A DNA stretch of 64,000 bases from Coenobita brevimanus (Eukaryota > Arthropoda > Malacostraca > Decapoda > Coenobitidae), in assembly GCA_032717465.1 (NCBI GenBank), contig CM064669.1:46986843-47050842 (forward strand), given 5' to 3'. The notes beneath the pieces are model-generated. The model was not told the origin of the DNA. It saw nothing but the letters and a program-made list of their open reading frames with translations, and made no database searches. Shown here piece after piece: positions 22,870 to 35,135 of the stretch (its first letter is position 1; the number at the start of each line of letters is the position of its first letter). The position numbers and the translations under genes are program-made.

Positions 22870-23280
22870 TCCCCTTATGCCATCCTACCTACCTACCTAC
22901 TTACCTGCCTATCTACTTACCTGCCTATCTGCTTAGCTCGCCTTACTGTCTACTTATCTACCTACTTATCTCTCTGCCTACAAACTTCCCTACCTGCCCA
23001 CTTAACATTATAGTCTTACCTGCCTATCCACATAACTATCTACTGTCCTACCTGCCTACTTACCTTCCTACCGACCTCACTCCCTGCTGACCTTCCTACT
23101 TATCTCCCAACCCACTTACCTGCTTTCCTACTTACAAATTTACCCACCTTTTCCACCTTTATAGCTACCTATTAACCAACTACCGTGCCAAGCCTATACA
23201 GCTACCTCTCTGCCTACCTACCTACCTAATTATCTACCTACCTATCTACCTACATACCTATCTACCTACCTACATACATT
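22870..23280. repeat. (CCTA)n-derived array, part 1
   Basis: CTAC/CCTA/CTTA tetramers (for example CTACCTACCTACTTACCTGC), progressively degenerate. Confidence 0.88.
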
Positions 23281-23645
23281 CTTACTTGACGCATCTATGC
23301 TTTAAAAAATGTCTTCCAATCTTTCTTACTCTACTACAGTACTAGAAAACCAATTTATTTTATTTTTATACCTGTTTCCGTGTCTGCTCACCTGTTTACT
23401 TAATTAACTGCCTACCTGTACGCTTTACCTATGATTTCTCCGTCTAAGGTCATTCACCTCTCTCTCTCTCTCTCTCTCTCAGCTGGGGACACTTCTTCTT
23501 TACTACCCTATTCTCAAACTCCTGTAATTAGGGAGCAAGTTTGTGTTTACGTTGAATCCGGATCACACAGGAGGGCCCCAAAGGTTTGTGTATCTATGTA
23601 ACTTTTATGTAATTTTCTATTGTATTCCAGGTAATTTATGGTACA
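23281..23645. other. non-repetitive segment within the CCTA array
   Basis: AT-rich unique DNA with (CT)n 23459-23482. CCTA repeats flank it on both sides, so it may be an insertion. No termini, ORF or second copy seen. Confidence 0.45.
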
Positions 23646-24668
23646 GTGTATATTTGCCTACCTAGTTACTCTTACCTACCTACCTATCGCCGTACCTGCC
23701 AACCTGTCAATGCACCTATCCACTGCCTGTCTGCTCCCTACTTACATTCCTACCTGTCCATCTGCCTAATTACCTACCTACCTACCTACCTACTTACTTG
23801 TACCTACTTACCTGCTTGTCTAACCACGTATCTATCTGCCTCCCACCCTACCTTCCTATTAACTGCCAACCTACCTATCTACCTCCTTGCCAATCTGCCT
23901 GCCTACCCAGTTGTCCATCTACCAACCCACCTATCTATCTCTCTACCTACTTTCCTACCTACCTACCTACCTACCTACTTCTCCATCTGTTGACCCACCT
24001 ACCTGCACTTCACCTTTCTAATATTACCTCTCTTCATTACCCTCCCCCCCTGCCAACCAACCCCCTCTCTACCTGCCTATCCAACTACCTACTTACCTAC
24101 CCACGCACCTACCTCTCTCTCATTACCATGGTTACCTTTAAGCCTATCTACTTACGTTCTCCAAACTCACTGTCTACCCATTCCCTTTTGCTTTATACTT
24201 AGTTGCCTTCCTACTTATTTACTTTCCTCCCTGCCTTTCCATATACCGTCAGGTCTCCCTCCCTTCCTCCCTACAAACTGACTTGCCTTCCCACCTACCT
24301 ACCTACCTACCTACCCATCTGCTTGCCACTCTCTCTGCCTACCTGCCTTCCTACATTCTTACCTGCCTTTTTTCCTACGTCCTTCCTGCCTTCCAACCTT
24401 TCTGTTTCCCTGTCAGCTTTACTATCTTCCTCCCTGCATTCCTCATTACTTTCATTCCTGACTTACTATTCCCATCTGCCTTCCTACCATCCTCCCTACT
24501 TCCCGACCTGCCTTCCTACCCTCCTTCTCGCTTCCCTACCTACCTTCCTATATGTCCTCCTGATTACCTACCGACTTTCCTACCTTCCTTTCTCTCCAGC
24601 ATACTTCCATTTTGTCTACATTCCTTCCTCCCCATTTTCTTCCTCATCTACCTGCCTATAAACTAACC
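23646..24668. repeat. (CCTA)n-derived array, part 2
   Basis: One kilobase of CTAC/CCTA and CTGC/CTTC tetramers. (CCTA)n cores lie near 23772-23795, 23950-23977 and 24293-24315. Confidence 0.9.
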
Positions 24669-25196
24669 AAACAAGAAGTAGTGCCAAGGCACAGCAAACC
24701 CGTCCCCGGCAGTCATTTTAGTGCTGACGTAAAAACACAACAGGGTACCTACAGTAGTCAGAGATGTCACATATCAAATTTGGGGGAAATCGGGTGAAAA
24801 TTGACGATTTTATGCCCATTTGATATTTTAGGCCCGACCCCCCTACCTCTAACTGGGGGATGACCCCCCTGATGTAATGAGACATGTTATGGGGAGCAGA
24901 TTTGAAAGATGCACCCATAGGTTTGGTTTCATGTCGATATGACTAATTTGAAAGGAGTTATGACAATTTTTTTTTTTTTTTTTTACATTTTTTGGGCCTA
25001 CAGCCTGGGCCTTGGCCCAATTTGGCCCAAAATTTAATCAGATGATCAGAAGGTCATAACCCATTATCCCTGTAATTTTAGTCAAACTCACACCGGTGGT
25101 TTTTGCGTAAAGTTGTTAACAGACAGACAGACAGACAAACAGACAAACCGAGTGAAAACAATACCCGTCCCCGAGCCTTCCCGGGACGGGAACGGA
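24669..25196 (+). mobile_element. Helitron/MINE-like element with (ACAG)n and hairpin
   Basis: Unique ~420 bp body with GGCCTTGGCCCAATTTGGCC and ATCAGATGATCAGAAGGTCA. It is followed by (ACAG)n at 25120-25143, then GTGAAAACAATACCCGTCCC and a hairpin at 25169-25193 (CCCGTCCC pairing with GGGACGGG). Microsatellite followed by a terminal hairpin is typical of Helitron-related, microsatellite-carrying elements of marine invertebrates (pearl/CvA, DINE-1-like). CCGTCCCCGGC near the left edge (24700) echoes the hairpin arm. It sits inside a CCTA array. No Rep/helicase coding. Confidence 0.6.
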
Positions 25197-25560
25197 TAAC
25201 AACCAACCAGTCTACCCATCTACCCTCTTTCCATCCTACCAACCCCCCTGCCTACTTCTTACCAACCAACCAACAGTCAGACCTACCTGTCAACCAATAC
25301 CTACCTGCCTACCCATCCTTACCTACCTACGGTCTCTAGCAACCTTGCAACAGTTAAATATACCTACCAACCAGTACCTACCTGTCTACCTACCTACAGT
25401 ACCTACCCACCTTGCAAAAATTATACCTACCTACCAACCAGTACCTACCTGCCTACCTGTCTCTCTACCTACCTACAGTACCTACCTGCCTACCTGTGTC
25501 CCTACCTACCTACAGTCCCTGCTTACCTTCCTACCTGCCTACCTTCCTCTCATCCAGCCT
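25197..25560. repeat. (CCTA)n-derived array, part 3
   Basis: ACCTACCTACCTG/AACC words with a ~60-70 bp superunit: AACCAGTACCTACCTGYCTA recurs near 25372 and 25437. Continuation of the array left of the Helitron-like element. Confidence 0.88.
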
Positions 25561-25599
25561 AATTTGCTCATTATCTCTTCCCTTTGTCGTACCTCCACA

Positions 25600-26460
25600 G
25601 ATTCTTAAATGCTCCCTTAATCCCTAATTACTTTTTACTCCCTTTATTGTCTCCTCTCTCGTCGCCTCTTCCTCCCTTCCCTTTCGCCCTTCCCTTCTTC
25701 TCCCTTGCTTGGTTTTTCTACTCTTCTCCCTCCTTATTACTCTGTCTTCCTTTCTTTTCCTATTCTCCGGGCATTCTAACAGCTTTCTCTCTCTTCCTTC
25801 CTTTCTCAATTCCTCTCCTTTCTTATGTCTTCCTCCCTTTCTCCTCCTTCCCTTCTCTTCTCTCTCTCTCTCTCCTTCCTCTTTTCTCTGTGCATCTCAT
25901 TCTTATTTTTCTTCTCCTTCCTTCGCTATTTAGTACCTGTTTATTTCTTTACTCTTTTCTATTTTGCTCTTCTTTCTTCATTCATTTTTTTTATATTAAT
26001 CTCTGTTTTCACTTCTAGTCTCTCTCTCTCACCTCTTCTTTTATCTTCTCCTTGCTTTCCTTCGTTTGCCTCCGTATCCCATTTCTTCTCCTCTGAGTTT
26101 GTCCATCCATTTTAAAAAATTTCTTTTGGTCTTTTTCCCTTCTTCCTCTTCTCTCCTCACTAACATCCATTTTTTTTTTTCATTCATTTCTTTTGGTCCC
26201 CCTTTTGTTCCTCCTTCCTCTTCGCTTCTCCCAAAGATCCAATTCTTATTTTCTTTCATTTCTTTTGGTCTTCCTTTATTCTCTTCTTCCCTTTCTCTCT
26301 TCCCTGATATTTAACTCCCTGATATTTAACTGAACTGCTAGTCTCTCTTTATTTGCTTCTTCCTGCTTCTCTCTTCCCTAACATGTAACTGAACTACTGG
26401 TCTCTCTCTCTCTCTTTTTTTTTTTTTTTTTTTACCTTCTTCCTCTTCTCTCTTCACTGA
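25600..26460. repeat. polypyrimidine tract
   Basis: C/T-rich DNA with TTCCTC and TCTCTT words. A ~110 bp diverged duplicate carries CATTTCTTTTGGTC at ~26130, ~26185 and ~26259, and there are T runs at 26170 and 26415. Ser/Leu/Phe frames are shadows. Confidence 0.88.
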
Positions 26461-26960
26461 CATTTAACTGAACTGCCAAATCCTTCAGCTCAACCCTACA
26501 GCCTGTCAACCACTACTCTACCCCACGACGGAAACCCAGCAAATGTAACTCAGTGCCGAAAAAAGTAAATCACACTCCAATTAGCCAGAACTCTATTGTG
26601 TCCAGGGTGTTTTGACCTTTGGGGAAAAATCTCGTCAAACAGTCACTCCATGAATTCTGGAACAATTGGTCACTCTTTGCCAATACTGTATACTGGGTTT
26701 TTATACGTAGTTAGATTTCTTCCGGTAAATATTGCGAAGAGTGCTGGGCGACTCCAATATGCACTTCCTCGTAACTTTCTTTTCATCATAAAAAAAACGA
26801 AAATATATTGACAGATAGCTAGATAAATAAACAAATAGATAGATAGACTGATAAATAGGGAAACAGATGGAACAAATAAATTAATTAAATATTTTATGCG
26901 AAGATTTACCAATAAACTTTTAACTTCGGCAAGACAGGGGATGTGTGAGCGGAAGTGAAA
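26461..26960. other. unique sequence, nothing recognised
   Basis: Mixed DNA with a short (GATA)n-like patch near 26815-26855. Short frames on both strands have no motif. Confidence 0.5.
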
Positions 26961-26965
26961 GATTT

Positions 26966-27033
26966 CTGGTTACCATATTATTATTATTATTATTATTAAT
27001 ATCACTACTACTGCTGCTGCTGCTGCTGCTACA

Positions 27034-27071
<38 letters not shown>

Positions 27072-27190
27072 ATTATACCATTACACTATTCTCATTTCGA
27101 GGGACAGGGAGGGGACTGGGGACATTTGTATAACCAGGCAGCACCACCGCCTAGTTATATTGTTTGCCACCACGTGAAGGCATCCCTCTT
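26966..27190 (-). mobile_element. SINE-like element with trinucleotide tail, copy b
   Basis: On the minus strand: AGGGATGCCTTCACGTGGTG head at 27171-27190, GGTGGTGCTGCCTGGTTATA, then CCCCAGTCCCCTCC. It ends in (TAG)n/(CAG)n, seen on the plus strand as ACT/CTG at 27003-27070 and (ATT)n at 26970-26996. Body internally deleted relative to copy a. Confidence 0.7.
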
Positions 27191-27310
27191 CATCATCACC
27201 CTCATTTTACAACTCCCAGCACAGATTTCGTAGTCATAGCTCCCTTTGCAACACAGGGCGAGGAAGGGAGCAACAGACGTGGCAATAGACGTGTTGATGT
27301 TGACTTTTCC
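27191..27310. other. short unique spacer
   Basis: No feature recognised. Confidence 0.5.
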
Positions 27311-27930
27311 TTCTCTTTGAGCGTCCCTCTCAATCCGTCCCAACCCCTCCAACACCTGCCCTTCCATCCTTCCCTCCCTTTCCTTCCTTTCATTTTCCAC
27401 ACCTTCCCTCCTTTCCCACCTCACGCTTTCCTTGTCTTCATTTCCTTTTCCTTCCACCAGTCTCCAGTCATTTCTTCCTTCATTTCCTCTCTCTCTCTCT
27501 CTCTCATAATAAAATGTTCCTCGTCTACCTTTCCCTCCCTATCCTTTCACTTCTCTCTCCCATCCCTTACCTTTATTTCCTATCCTTTCCACTCCTGTCC
27601 CTCCGTCCATACATTTTCCTCTTTTTTCCTATCCCTTCTCCCCTACCCTACCCTCATTTTATTCTTACCTCCCCCATTCCCCCAACAATATACCCTGCTC
27701 CTGTACCTACCTACCCCTATCCTTCCACCCCTCTCTCCCCTCCATTACCTATCCCTTCCCTCCTCGCCTCTCCCCTCCCTTCTCCACTACCATCATACCC
27801 CCCTCTCACCATAACCACTCTGTAATCCTCCTCTACTTCCCCTCCTTTACCTTCCCCCCCCAACCTCTTTCCTCTACCTCCCCCACTACCCTGCCCTCCT
27901 CCCTGCCCTCCCCACTCCCTCGATAATATA
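27311..27930. repeat. polypyrimidine tract
   Basis: CCTTCC, CCCTCC and ACCTACC words with (CT)n at 27487-27506; C-rich runs near 27850. Confidence 0.88.
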
Positions 27931-27988
27931 GTGTGTGAATTGATGTCACACACTGATGATTCTCTTGGGCACTACGGATGAACGCTTT

Positions 27989-27990
<2 letters not shown>

Positions 27991-28041
<51 letters not shown>
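27991..28041. repeat. (CA)n abutting a SINE head
   Basis: About 26 CA units ending two bases before the tRNA-like start at 28043. Confidence 0.95.
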
Positions 28042-28042
<1 letters not shown>

Positions 28043-28043
<1 letters not shown>

Positions 28044-28320
28044 CCGCTCGCTGGTGCAGTGGTAACGTTCTCACTTGCCAACTGGTAGACGGGAGTTCGC
28101 GCCTCGCTCAGGCTACGAAAAGTTTCCCTGACGAAGTGGGTGGTTACTGTCCTCCTTGAGCAAGGGGATGGGTGTGTGCTTGTGTGAAGGTCACAGCCTT
28201 GCCTTTAGATCGGACTATATGAGCTCTCAGCTCCCTTCCGGGAGGGTAAAAGCTGACGATCACGACCATCAAGTGATTCTGACCGACCCTGTGAATTACA
28301 CACAGAAGTACAATATTTTA
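28043..28320 (+). mobile_element. second tRNA-derived SINE family
   Basis: CGCTGGTGCAGTGGTAACG (A-box/D-arm-like) is followed 35 bp later by GGGAGTTCGCGCCTC (B-box/T-arm-like), normal tRNA spacing. A ~200 bp body includes CTCAGCTCCCTTCCGGGAGG and CTGACCGACCCTGTGAATTA. Only one copy in the window. No ORF; 3' end uncertain. Confidence 0.75.
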
Positions 28321-28795
28321 ATACCGACATCCTTAAACAAGAGAGGTACAAACAATTATGACAATGACGATGGTGGTTATGACTGTGATGATAATGTTTG
28401 TGTTGATGACAAGATACACTTAGGTGATAATAATAATAATAATAATAATAATAAGAATAAGAATAATGTAATAAAATCAAGAATAACATTGATAACGTAA
28501 TTCCTAACAAAATAATAACAATAAATCAGTCAGGTTTCGCTGTCTTAATAGAAAATGGATTCACTGGTATGCAAACAAAATTTAAGCCCATACTCAGTTA
28601 AATTCCCCAAACATCTAAACTTATGAGCCAGCATCACATGACTATCAAATGGCTAATTACTTGCTATAGCGGGTCCTCAATTAAGCAGGCAATGAAGGAT
28701 AATGGAAAGGTCATTGTGGAGAGGAGTTAATAACGAATAGACTCAGGAAATCACAGCTACGTAATTTAATGGAGTAACTGCAGTGATAGTAATGA
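28321..28795. other. unique AT-rich DNA
   Basis: Contains (ATA)n at 28426-28455. Nothing else recognised. Confidence 0.5.
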
Positions 28796-29072
28796 CAAAA
28801 CAACAATAACAACAAAAATACTATTACTACTACTATTACTACTACTACTAATAATAATAATAATGATAATAATAATTACAATAGTAATGAGAACAGTAAT
28901 AATAACCAACAAATAATAATTATGATAATGGTAACAACAACAATAACAAGAAAATAACAAGAACAATACTAATTCTGCTACTACTGCTACTACTACTACT
29001 ACTACTACCACCATTACTGCTTACAGTAATAATGATAATAATAATAATAATAATATTAATAATAATAATAAT
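28796..29072. repeat. TAA/ACT/CAA trinucleotide cluster
   Basis: Mixed ATA, TAC, CAA and AAT triplets; cleanest at 28846-28875, 28978-29010 and 29032-29072. Confidence 0.88.
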
Positions 29073-29465
29073 GCATATTATCCAATCCATGTTTGCCCCA
29101 TCAGGAGCTTAGGAGTCCGGCGCTAGGCTACTGAGTCCCGACAAACCAAGTGTGACCAGCCTTACTCGCCCCTGAGTGGCATTATACGAGGAATAAACCC
29201 AAACCACTCCCCAGATGGAAACCCTTATGAGGTCCATCTGGTTGGAGGTCGTAACTCGCTAAATCACCAGGCGTCTTTTGAGTCTATGGTTACCAGCTGG
29301 CGTAATTAATACCTTCCTGTGTTACACGAAACCATCTGGATTGTCAGTCAATGGTCACCTGAAGGCTGCTCTACATCGAGTGAGTGGATGGTAGGCGCCA
29401 AAACTTACCACTTATAAAAGCATCAGCAACAACAGTTTCCACTCAATCGTCAACAACGAAATACA
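29073..29465. other. unique sequence, possibly an unclassified repeat
   Basis: GC-balanced block (29080-29400) lying between two triplet arrays. No ORF, termini or second copy visible here. Confidence 0.4.
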
Positions 29466-29705
29466 GGATGAACATAATGATGATGCTTGAAACGATAATG
29501 ATGATGATGATGGATGAAATGATGATGGTGGTTGAAACGATGATGATAATGATGGATGAAATGATTATGATAATGATGATGATTGACGAAAACGATGATG
29601 ATGATGATGATGATGATGATGGATGAAACGATGATGATGATGATGATGATGATGATGGATGAAACGATGATGATGATGATGATGATGATGATGGACGAAA
29701 ACGAT
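29466..29705. repeat. GAT repeat with 36 bp units
   Basis: GGATGAAACG at 29621 and 29657 and GGACGAAAACG at 29693 mark a 36 bp unit of (GAT)n plus a GGATGAAAC spacer. Poly-Met/Asp frames are artefacts. Confidence 0.88.
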
Positions 29706-30085
29706 GTTGCTGATAATGATAACAACGGTGTAAAAACAATGATGGTAGTAATGATAACAATGGCACCACTACCGTATCGAAAAAACACCAAGTAAAACAC
29801 AATCACCTAAACTCTACGGGAAAAAACGCCAAATTAACGATGACGGCACCACCACCACCACCACCACCACCACCACCACCACTTCGACACACACAATCAA
29901 CAATAGCCAGAATCCCAGTACAATCCCTAGCAGCAGAATCATCAGAGCGTCCCCGATAATCCCTGGAATCCCAAATCAACTGCACACACACCTGGCAAAA
30001 AGGGCAACTTAATTAAGGTGCATGAACGAAGGCGGGACATAACGAAGAATAAAGACAGGATTAACGAGGGTCAGATAAAGGGGAA
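29706..30085. other. unique sequence with (CCA)n
   Basis: (ACC)n at 29846-29881; otherwise nothing recognised. Confidence 0.5.
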
Positions 30086-30089
30086 GGCG

Positions 30090-30560
30090 AGCATCAAAGC
30101 TGAGGATAATTGGAGAGAGGAGAAGAGAAGAGAGGAGAGAGAGGGAATGAGAGTTACATAGAGGTACATAAATGCAAAGACTTTGACGAAGAGAGGAAAT
30201 GAGAGGAAGTTAAAGTGAGAGGAAAGGTAGACAGATACACAGATTATAGAGGAGTAAGAGAGGGAGTTAGTGTGAAAGTTACAAACAGGTACACTGAGCA
30301 GTAAGAGAGGGGAGTAAGAGAGAGGGTGGGACTGCAGAAATGGTAGTAAGAGTGAAAGAGGTACACAGAGGGGACACAGATGCACAGACGACAGAGGAGT
30401 GAGGCTGAGAAGCAGAGGGAGTGATAGAGTAACACAGAGGTACACAGACAGGCAGACTATAGAGGAGTGAGAGTGGGAGTTACAGAAATACACAGACAAT
30501 AATTGAGGAGTGGGAGAGAGAGTGAGAATGAGAGTTTTGCAGAAGTACACACAGATATAA
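30090..30560. repeat. purine-rich minisatellite, ~60-70 bp
   Basis: Recurring order of AGAGGAGTRAGAG, GGGAGTTA, then AGAGGTACACAGA and CAGACTATAG words (around 30240, 30375, 30455, 30500). Unit length varies and the array is old. Confidence 0.65.
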
Positions 30561-30718
30561 AGACTGTGCAAAGCTTACGGTCCAAAAGAGGCGACTCACT
30601 TTTAAAACTACTATTTTTACATATATATTTCTGTCAACAGTATTGCAGTGAGGAAAGGACGGTACAGCAGTGGGAGTTAAAAAAATAAATATTATATACG
30701 CAGCACATCATAACATTT

Positions 30719-30755
<37 letters not shown>

Positions 30756-31354
30756 GGATCTGGACACAAGTGCTGGATTTTAAAAACCAGCTCTCCGGCT
30801 CACTGAAAGAATACCTGACTGAGTGAATACCGAATGAACACGAGTAATCAAACACTGCAGAGCCTCACCTTTCCACCATGTTCTGACCATCATGGGCCTC
30901 ACCACTTGCCTTTTTTTTTTAACCCAACCTTTCATCATTTAGCTATACATCATCATCATCATCATCATCGTCGTCGTCGTCATCATCACAACGTCAAATT
31001 TTGCTATCCACAAACAAGTCTTCTGAACTGTTTGAAGACCCGAGTTTGTTGATGAAGCTCCAGGTACAATAAGGGATAAAAATGTCCTCTATCCCACTGC
31101 GTCTACTTTACATATGGGTCTTGGTCGTCACTTTCTTCCCTCACGGATCACATTAAAGAGGATTATATATGCGCGGAGAAACATACCATTCGTCTTTCTC
31201 TTTTATGAGTGTCAGTGGAAAAGATGAGAGGCAGAATATGTGAAACTGTAAACTGACTCCTCACGCTCGTTGGATAGTCAGATTAACCATGAAAGTCCGT
31301 TCGCTTTCCTGTCTCTTTCCCACTGTTGGATTCATTGACGCTTGAATGAGGTGG

Positions 31355-31356
<2 letters not shown>
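30561..31356. other. unique DNA with short microsatellites
   Basis: (GT)n 30721-30752 and (ATC/GTC)n 30948-30987. No gene or transposon recognised. Confidence 0.5.
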
Positions 31357-31427
<71 letters not shown>

Positions 31428-31515
31428 GACTCTGAGCATAAGTTAACAGCCCGTTCTCAAAGCCCAGCAGTCCTCTTACATACCAAACGCCTCCACATGC
31501 ATATTATCACGCACC
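31357..31515 (-). mobile_element. tRNA-derived SINE, copy 3 (3' fragment) with (CA)n tail
   Basis: CGACTCTGAGCATAAGTTAA, then GCCCAGCAGTCCTC and CCTCCACATG, corresponds to the 3' portion of the SINE at 4277-4400 (CTACTCTGGGCATAGGTTTC, GCCCAGTAGTCTTC, CCTCTACATA). On the minus strand the tail is (CA)n (plus-strand GT 31357-31425) instead of poly(A). The tRNA-like head is absent. Confidence 0.7.
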
Positions 31516-32275
<760 letters not shown>

Positions 32276-32279
32276 AAGA

Positions 32280-32563
32280 GCTTGCGGGAGCCGAATGCTA
32301 ATCGGCCGCCAGAATATGATGTTGGCCCAAGATTTTGAACATACCTTTATACCTTGAAGGTTTCATGTTGGTAGCTCAAGCCGTTCATGAAATATAATGG
32401 TGCTAAAGTAGGGCGATAAAAACCAGTTGACTTTTGGCAGCCATTTTGGTGACCTTGACTTTGACCCCGAGTGCCCATTTTCGAATTCGTCCAAGATTTT
32501 GGCCATATCTTGATACCCTGAAGGTTTCATGTTGATAGCTCATGGCGTTATGAGATGTAATGG

Positions 32564-32637
<74 letters not shown>

Positions 32638-32672
32638 GCAAAAACATTATCGCTCCGCCTTGTAATAATAAT
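32280..32672 (+). mobile_element. microsatellite-carrying hairpin element (MINE-like), truncated
   Basis: The body contains an internal duplication: CAAGATTTTGAACATACC with CCTTGAAGGTTTCATGTTGG, and CAAGATTTTGGCCATATC with CCCTGAAGGTTTCATGTTGA (~158 bp apart). It also has TGACCTTGACTTTGACCCC, then (CA)n 32568-32634, GGCAAAAACATTATCGCTCC and GCCTTG. The last block is the left hairpin arm seen complete at 37311-37355; here the second arm is missing and TAA repeats follow. Confidence 0.6.
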
Positions 32673-32719
32673 AAATAAAAATGAATACTACCTGTACGAT
32701 ATGCTTGACTTGCACTCTT

Positions 32720-32756
32720 TGGCAGCTGAACTTTGCCTCGGCTGAATAAAATCGTT
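32720..32756 (-). mobile_element. fragment of TTAA inverted-repeat element
   Basis: CGGCTGAATAAAATCGTTCTG plus GTAGCAG matches the inner motif and its flank; joined directly to the trinucleotide tail of the next element. Confidence 0.6.
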
Positions 32757-32965
32757 CTGTAGCAGCTCGAGTTGTTGTTGTGGCTCCAGGCTCATCAGAA
32801 ATGCGAACCCGGTGGACTGTAGGCTGAAGTTGCCCTTTCCTGTAGCCTAGTTCACCATCCTTCTTGCGGGGGACAGAGAGGGTGCCGGGGGACGCTTGCA
32901 TTACCGGGAAGCTCCACCGCCCGGTTATATCTGTGCCACCACGTGAAGGAGGCTCTGTCCATCAC
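32757..32965 (-). mobile_element. SINE-like element with trinucleotide tail, copy c
   Basis: On the minus strand: GCCTCCTTCACGTGGTGGCA, TAACCGGGCGGTGGAGCTTC, GGGCAACTTCAGCCTACAGT, CCACCGGGTTCGCATTTC and TGATGAGCC, ending in (CAA)n (plus GTTGTTGTTG). Confidence 0.75.
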
Positions 32966-33292
32966 CAGCAACCTGAGTAAAATACTTGACTGAGTGAATG
33001 ACTGATTGGAAGGAATAAAACCAGTACTAATCAAATTCTGAAACTCGTAGGATCAAGCAGTCATAACCCTACTTTACACCAAATTTCGAAAAGACGAGTA
33101 TGTTTGCTGCTGTTTGTTTCCATTTACAGTCACTTACATCCTTCTGTCTTTGGGAATGGTGGAAAGTAAATGTCTGTCAGTTCGTCTAAGTTTCCAAAGT
33201 AGCTTAAATCAACTAGAGCGCGTCTGTTTAGCTTTATTCTTGATACCTCTAGATTATATGATTAAATTTATGGAGGGACTTTTGAGGTGCAG
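32966..33292. other. unique sequence
   Basis: Nothing recognised. Confidence 0.5.
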
Positions 33293-33485
33293 GAGAGGGA
33301 TGCCTTGACGTGGTGGCACTGATATAATCGGGAGGCTCCACTGCCAGATTTATAAACATCTTTCACCTTCCTCCCCATCCTCCGAATATGGAGGGTGGAC
33401 TGCAGGAGGAAAGCAACTCCAGCCTTCAGTCAACCAGGTTCACGCTTCAGATGAGCCTGGGGTAATAGCAGCAACAGCAACAACA
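33293..33485 (+). mobile_element. SINE-like element, copy d
   Basis: GAGAGGGATGCCTTGACGTG head, GGCACTGATATAATCGGG, CTCCCCATCCTCCGAATATG, GGTGGACTGCAGGAG, AGGTTCACGC and GATGAGCC, then a short (AGC/AAC)n tail. Confidence 0.78.
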
Positions 33486-33504
33486 TGGGCCTCTTAGTTA
33501 TAGG

Positions 33505-33552
33505 GATAATGAGGGCTGTGTTAGGGTAGGTTAGTTAGGTTTAGTTAGGCTA
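33505..33552. repeat. TTAGG-like pentamers
   Basis: TTAGGGTAGGTTAGTTAGGT then TTAGTTAGG: short interstitial sequence resembling the arthropod telomere repeat. Confidence 0.5.
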
Positions 33553-33770
33553 TATATAACCCAGTTCCATAATTATCCAGTTCGAAGAGTCTGTCCTATA
33601 GCTAAAAAGCGTCAAATGGGGGTTAGAATATAAAGAAAATTACGACATCGTTCTTAAAGGGTTAGTGCACTGGTATCTATCGCAAATATTCCCCATCCAT
33701 TTATTTATCAGGGCCTATTTATCTATTTGGTCTGAATGTCCTCTAACTTGTCAAGCCACAGTTCTGCGTA
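33553..33770. other. unique spacer
   Basis: Nothing recognised. Confidence 0.5.
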
Positions 33771-34265
33771 GTGTTCTACCACCTTGTCTGCCTACTTACC
33801 ATGTCACCTGGTCACCCATCTACCTACCTCTGTACCTACTTACTCTTACCTACGCTGTCAACAACACTGTATCCATTTCCATATGCACAAACTTCCTTCA
33901 TCTACCATCTACCCACCTGCTTACCAGTTTATATGATTACATGTCAGAACTTACCATGCCATACCAACCTACTCATCTACAATATTTAGCTTACCAACTA
34001 TCCCCTTCCTCCTACCTTCCCTCTTACCTACCAGCCAACCTACCTAGAGACCCACCTACTTGTCTACCTACCTAAAATCCTAGTTACCCTTTACTACGGT
34101 GTGTACAACACAACATGTACCTAATTTCCTTATTTACCGACACTCCCGTCATCTACGTGTCTGCTATTGTACCTACCTACCTACGAACCTACCTGTCTAC
34201 CAACCTACCTACGAGCCTACCTACCTACCTACGTGTCTGTTGTACATCGTCCCACTAACCACTCC
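33771..34265. repeat. degenerate (CCTA)n array
   Basis: CTACCTACC and CTTACC words, cleanest at 34170-34235 with CTACCTACCTACGARCCTAC repeated. Confidence 0.82.
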
Positions 34266-34339
34266 ATTCACTCACCTACCAACAAAAGACCACTAACCAG
34301 AGCCACCAATTACACAAGAAAAAAAAAAATCCATCACTA

Positions 34340-34395
34340 GCAACATCTGGCATCTTCAATTGTTTACAATAGACGAGCGCGTTGCCAGATGTTGT
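34340..34395. other. 11 bp inverted repeat (hairpin)
   Basis: CAACATCTGGC at 34341-34351 and GCCAGATGTTG at 34384-34394 are perfect complements with a 32-base loop. Function unknown. Confidence 0.6.
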
Positions 34396-34564
34396 CAGAT
34401 TGTAACAGCTCTTTTTCACAACTTTTAGTCTCCCGAGTTTGGCCGCAGCGTCAATGGGCGGGCGAGTGATCCTTTCTGCAGCCGTCGGTCGGAAAGCTTA
34501 ACAGTTTCTGACAGCACTGGCTCTCGCCTTTCCTTTTCGTGTTTTATTTTGTACTTTTTCTCGC

Positions 34565-34745
34565 GTTTTTTCTGTGGGGGGGGGGTGGTGCATGTGTGTT
34601 GGGGTGTAGGTGCGTGCGTGCGCGAGTCGTGTAGGGGTGCGTTTCCGTGTGGGGGTATGTGTTTGCGTGTGGGGGATGTGTGGGGGTGCGTGTGGGGTGA
34701 GGTGCGTGTACATAAGGGGAAGTGCGTGTGGGAAAGGACGCGTGC

Positions 34746-34783
<38 letters not shown>

Positions 34784-34785
34784 CA
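34565..34785. repeat. G/T-rich tract with (GT)n and Z-DNA potential
   Basis: GTGTGGGG/GTGCGTG words followed by GCGTGCGCGCACGTGTGTG into (GT)n at 34752-34782: strictly alternating purine-pyrimidine over about 45 bp. Confidence 0.8.
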
Positions 34786-35064
34786 ACAGGGGGTAGGGGA
34801 GCTGTATGGCACTCAATAGTTCCGGTCCAGAAGCCAGCGTACCATATAGTATTAGCGGCAATGGCAGATAAATAAAAGCTCAATATTTTTCACTCTTCAT
34901 ATGATTATACATTTTTATTTTTATTTTTTTAATTTTTAGGGCCAATAATGGACACCATATTACAGTGTGGGTCTGTTGGGAATACTCAAACGTAAACTCT
35001 AATACAGAAGCTGCTCTGGTATATAATGAAACTGGAATGGTAGGAGGAAGTTAGTTATTACGAG

Positions 35065-35066
<2 letters not shown>
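34786..35066. other. unique sequence
   Basis: Nothing recognised. Confidence 0.5.

Positions 35067-35132
<66 letters not shown>
35067..35132. repeat. (GT)n
   Basis: About 32 units, followed at once by TTTTAACCGCTTCACTC, a TTAA-element end. Confidence 0.96.

Positions 35133-35135
<3 letters not shown>

Noticed and set aside
34340..34395. microRNA-type hairpin
   Set aside because: The stem is only 11 bp with a 32-base loop, too short for a miRNA precursor.
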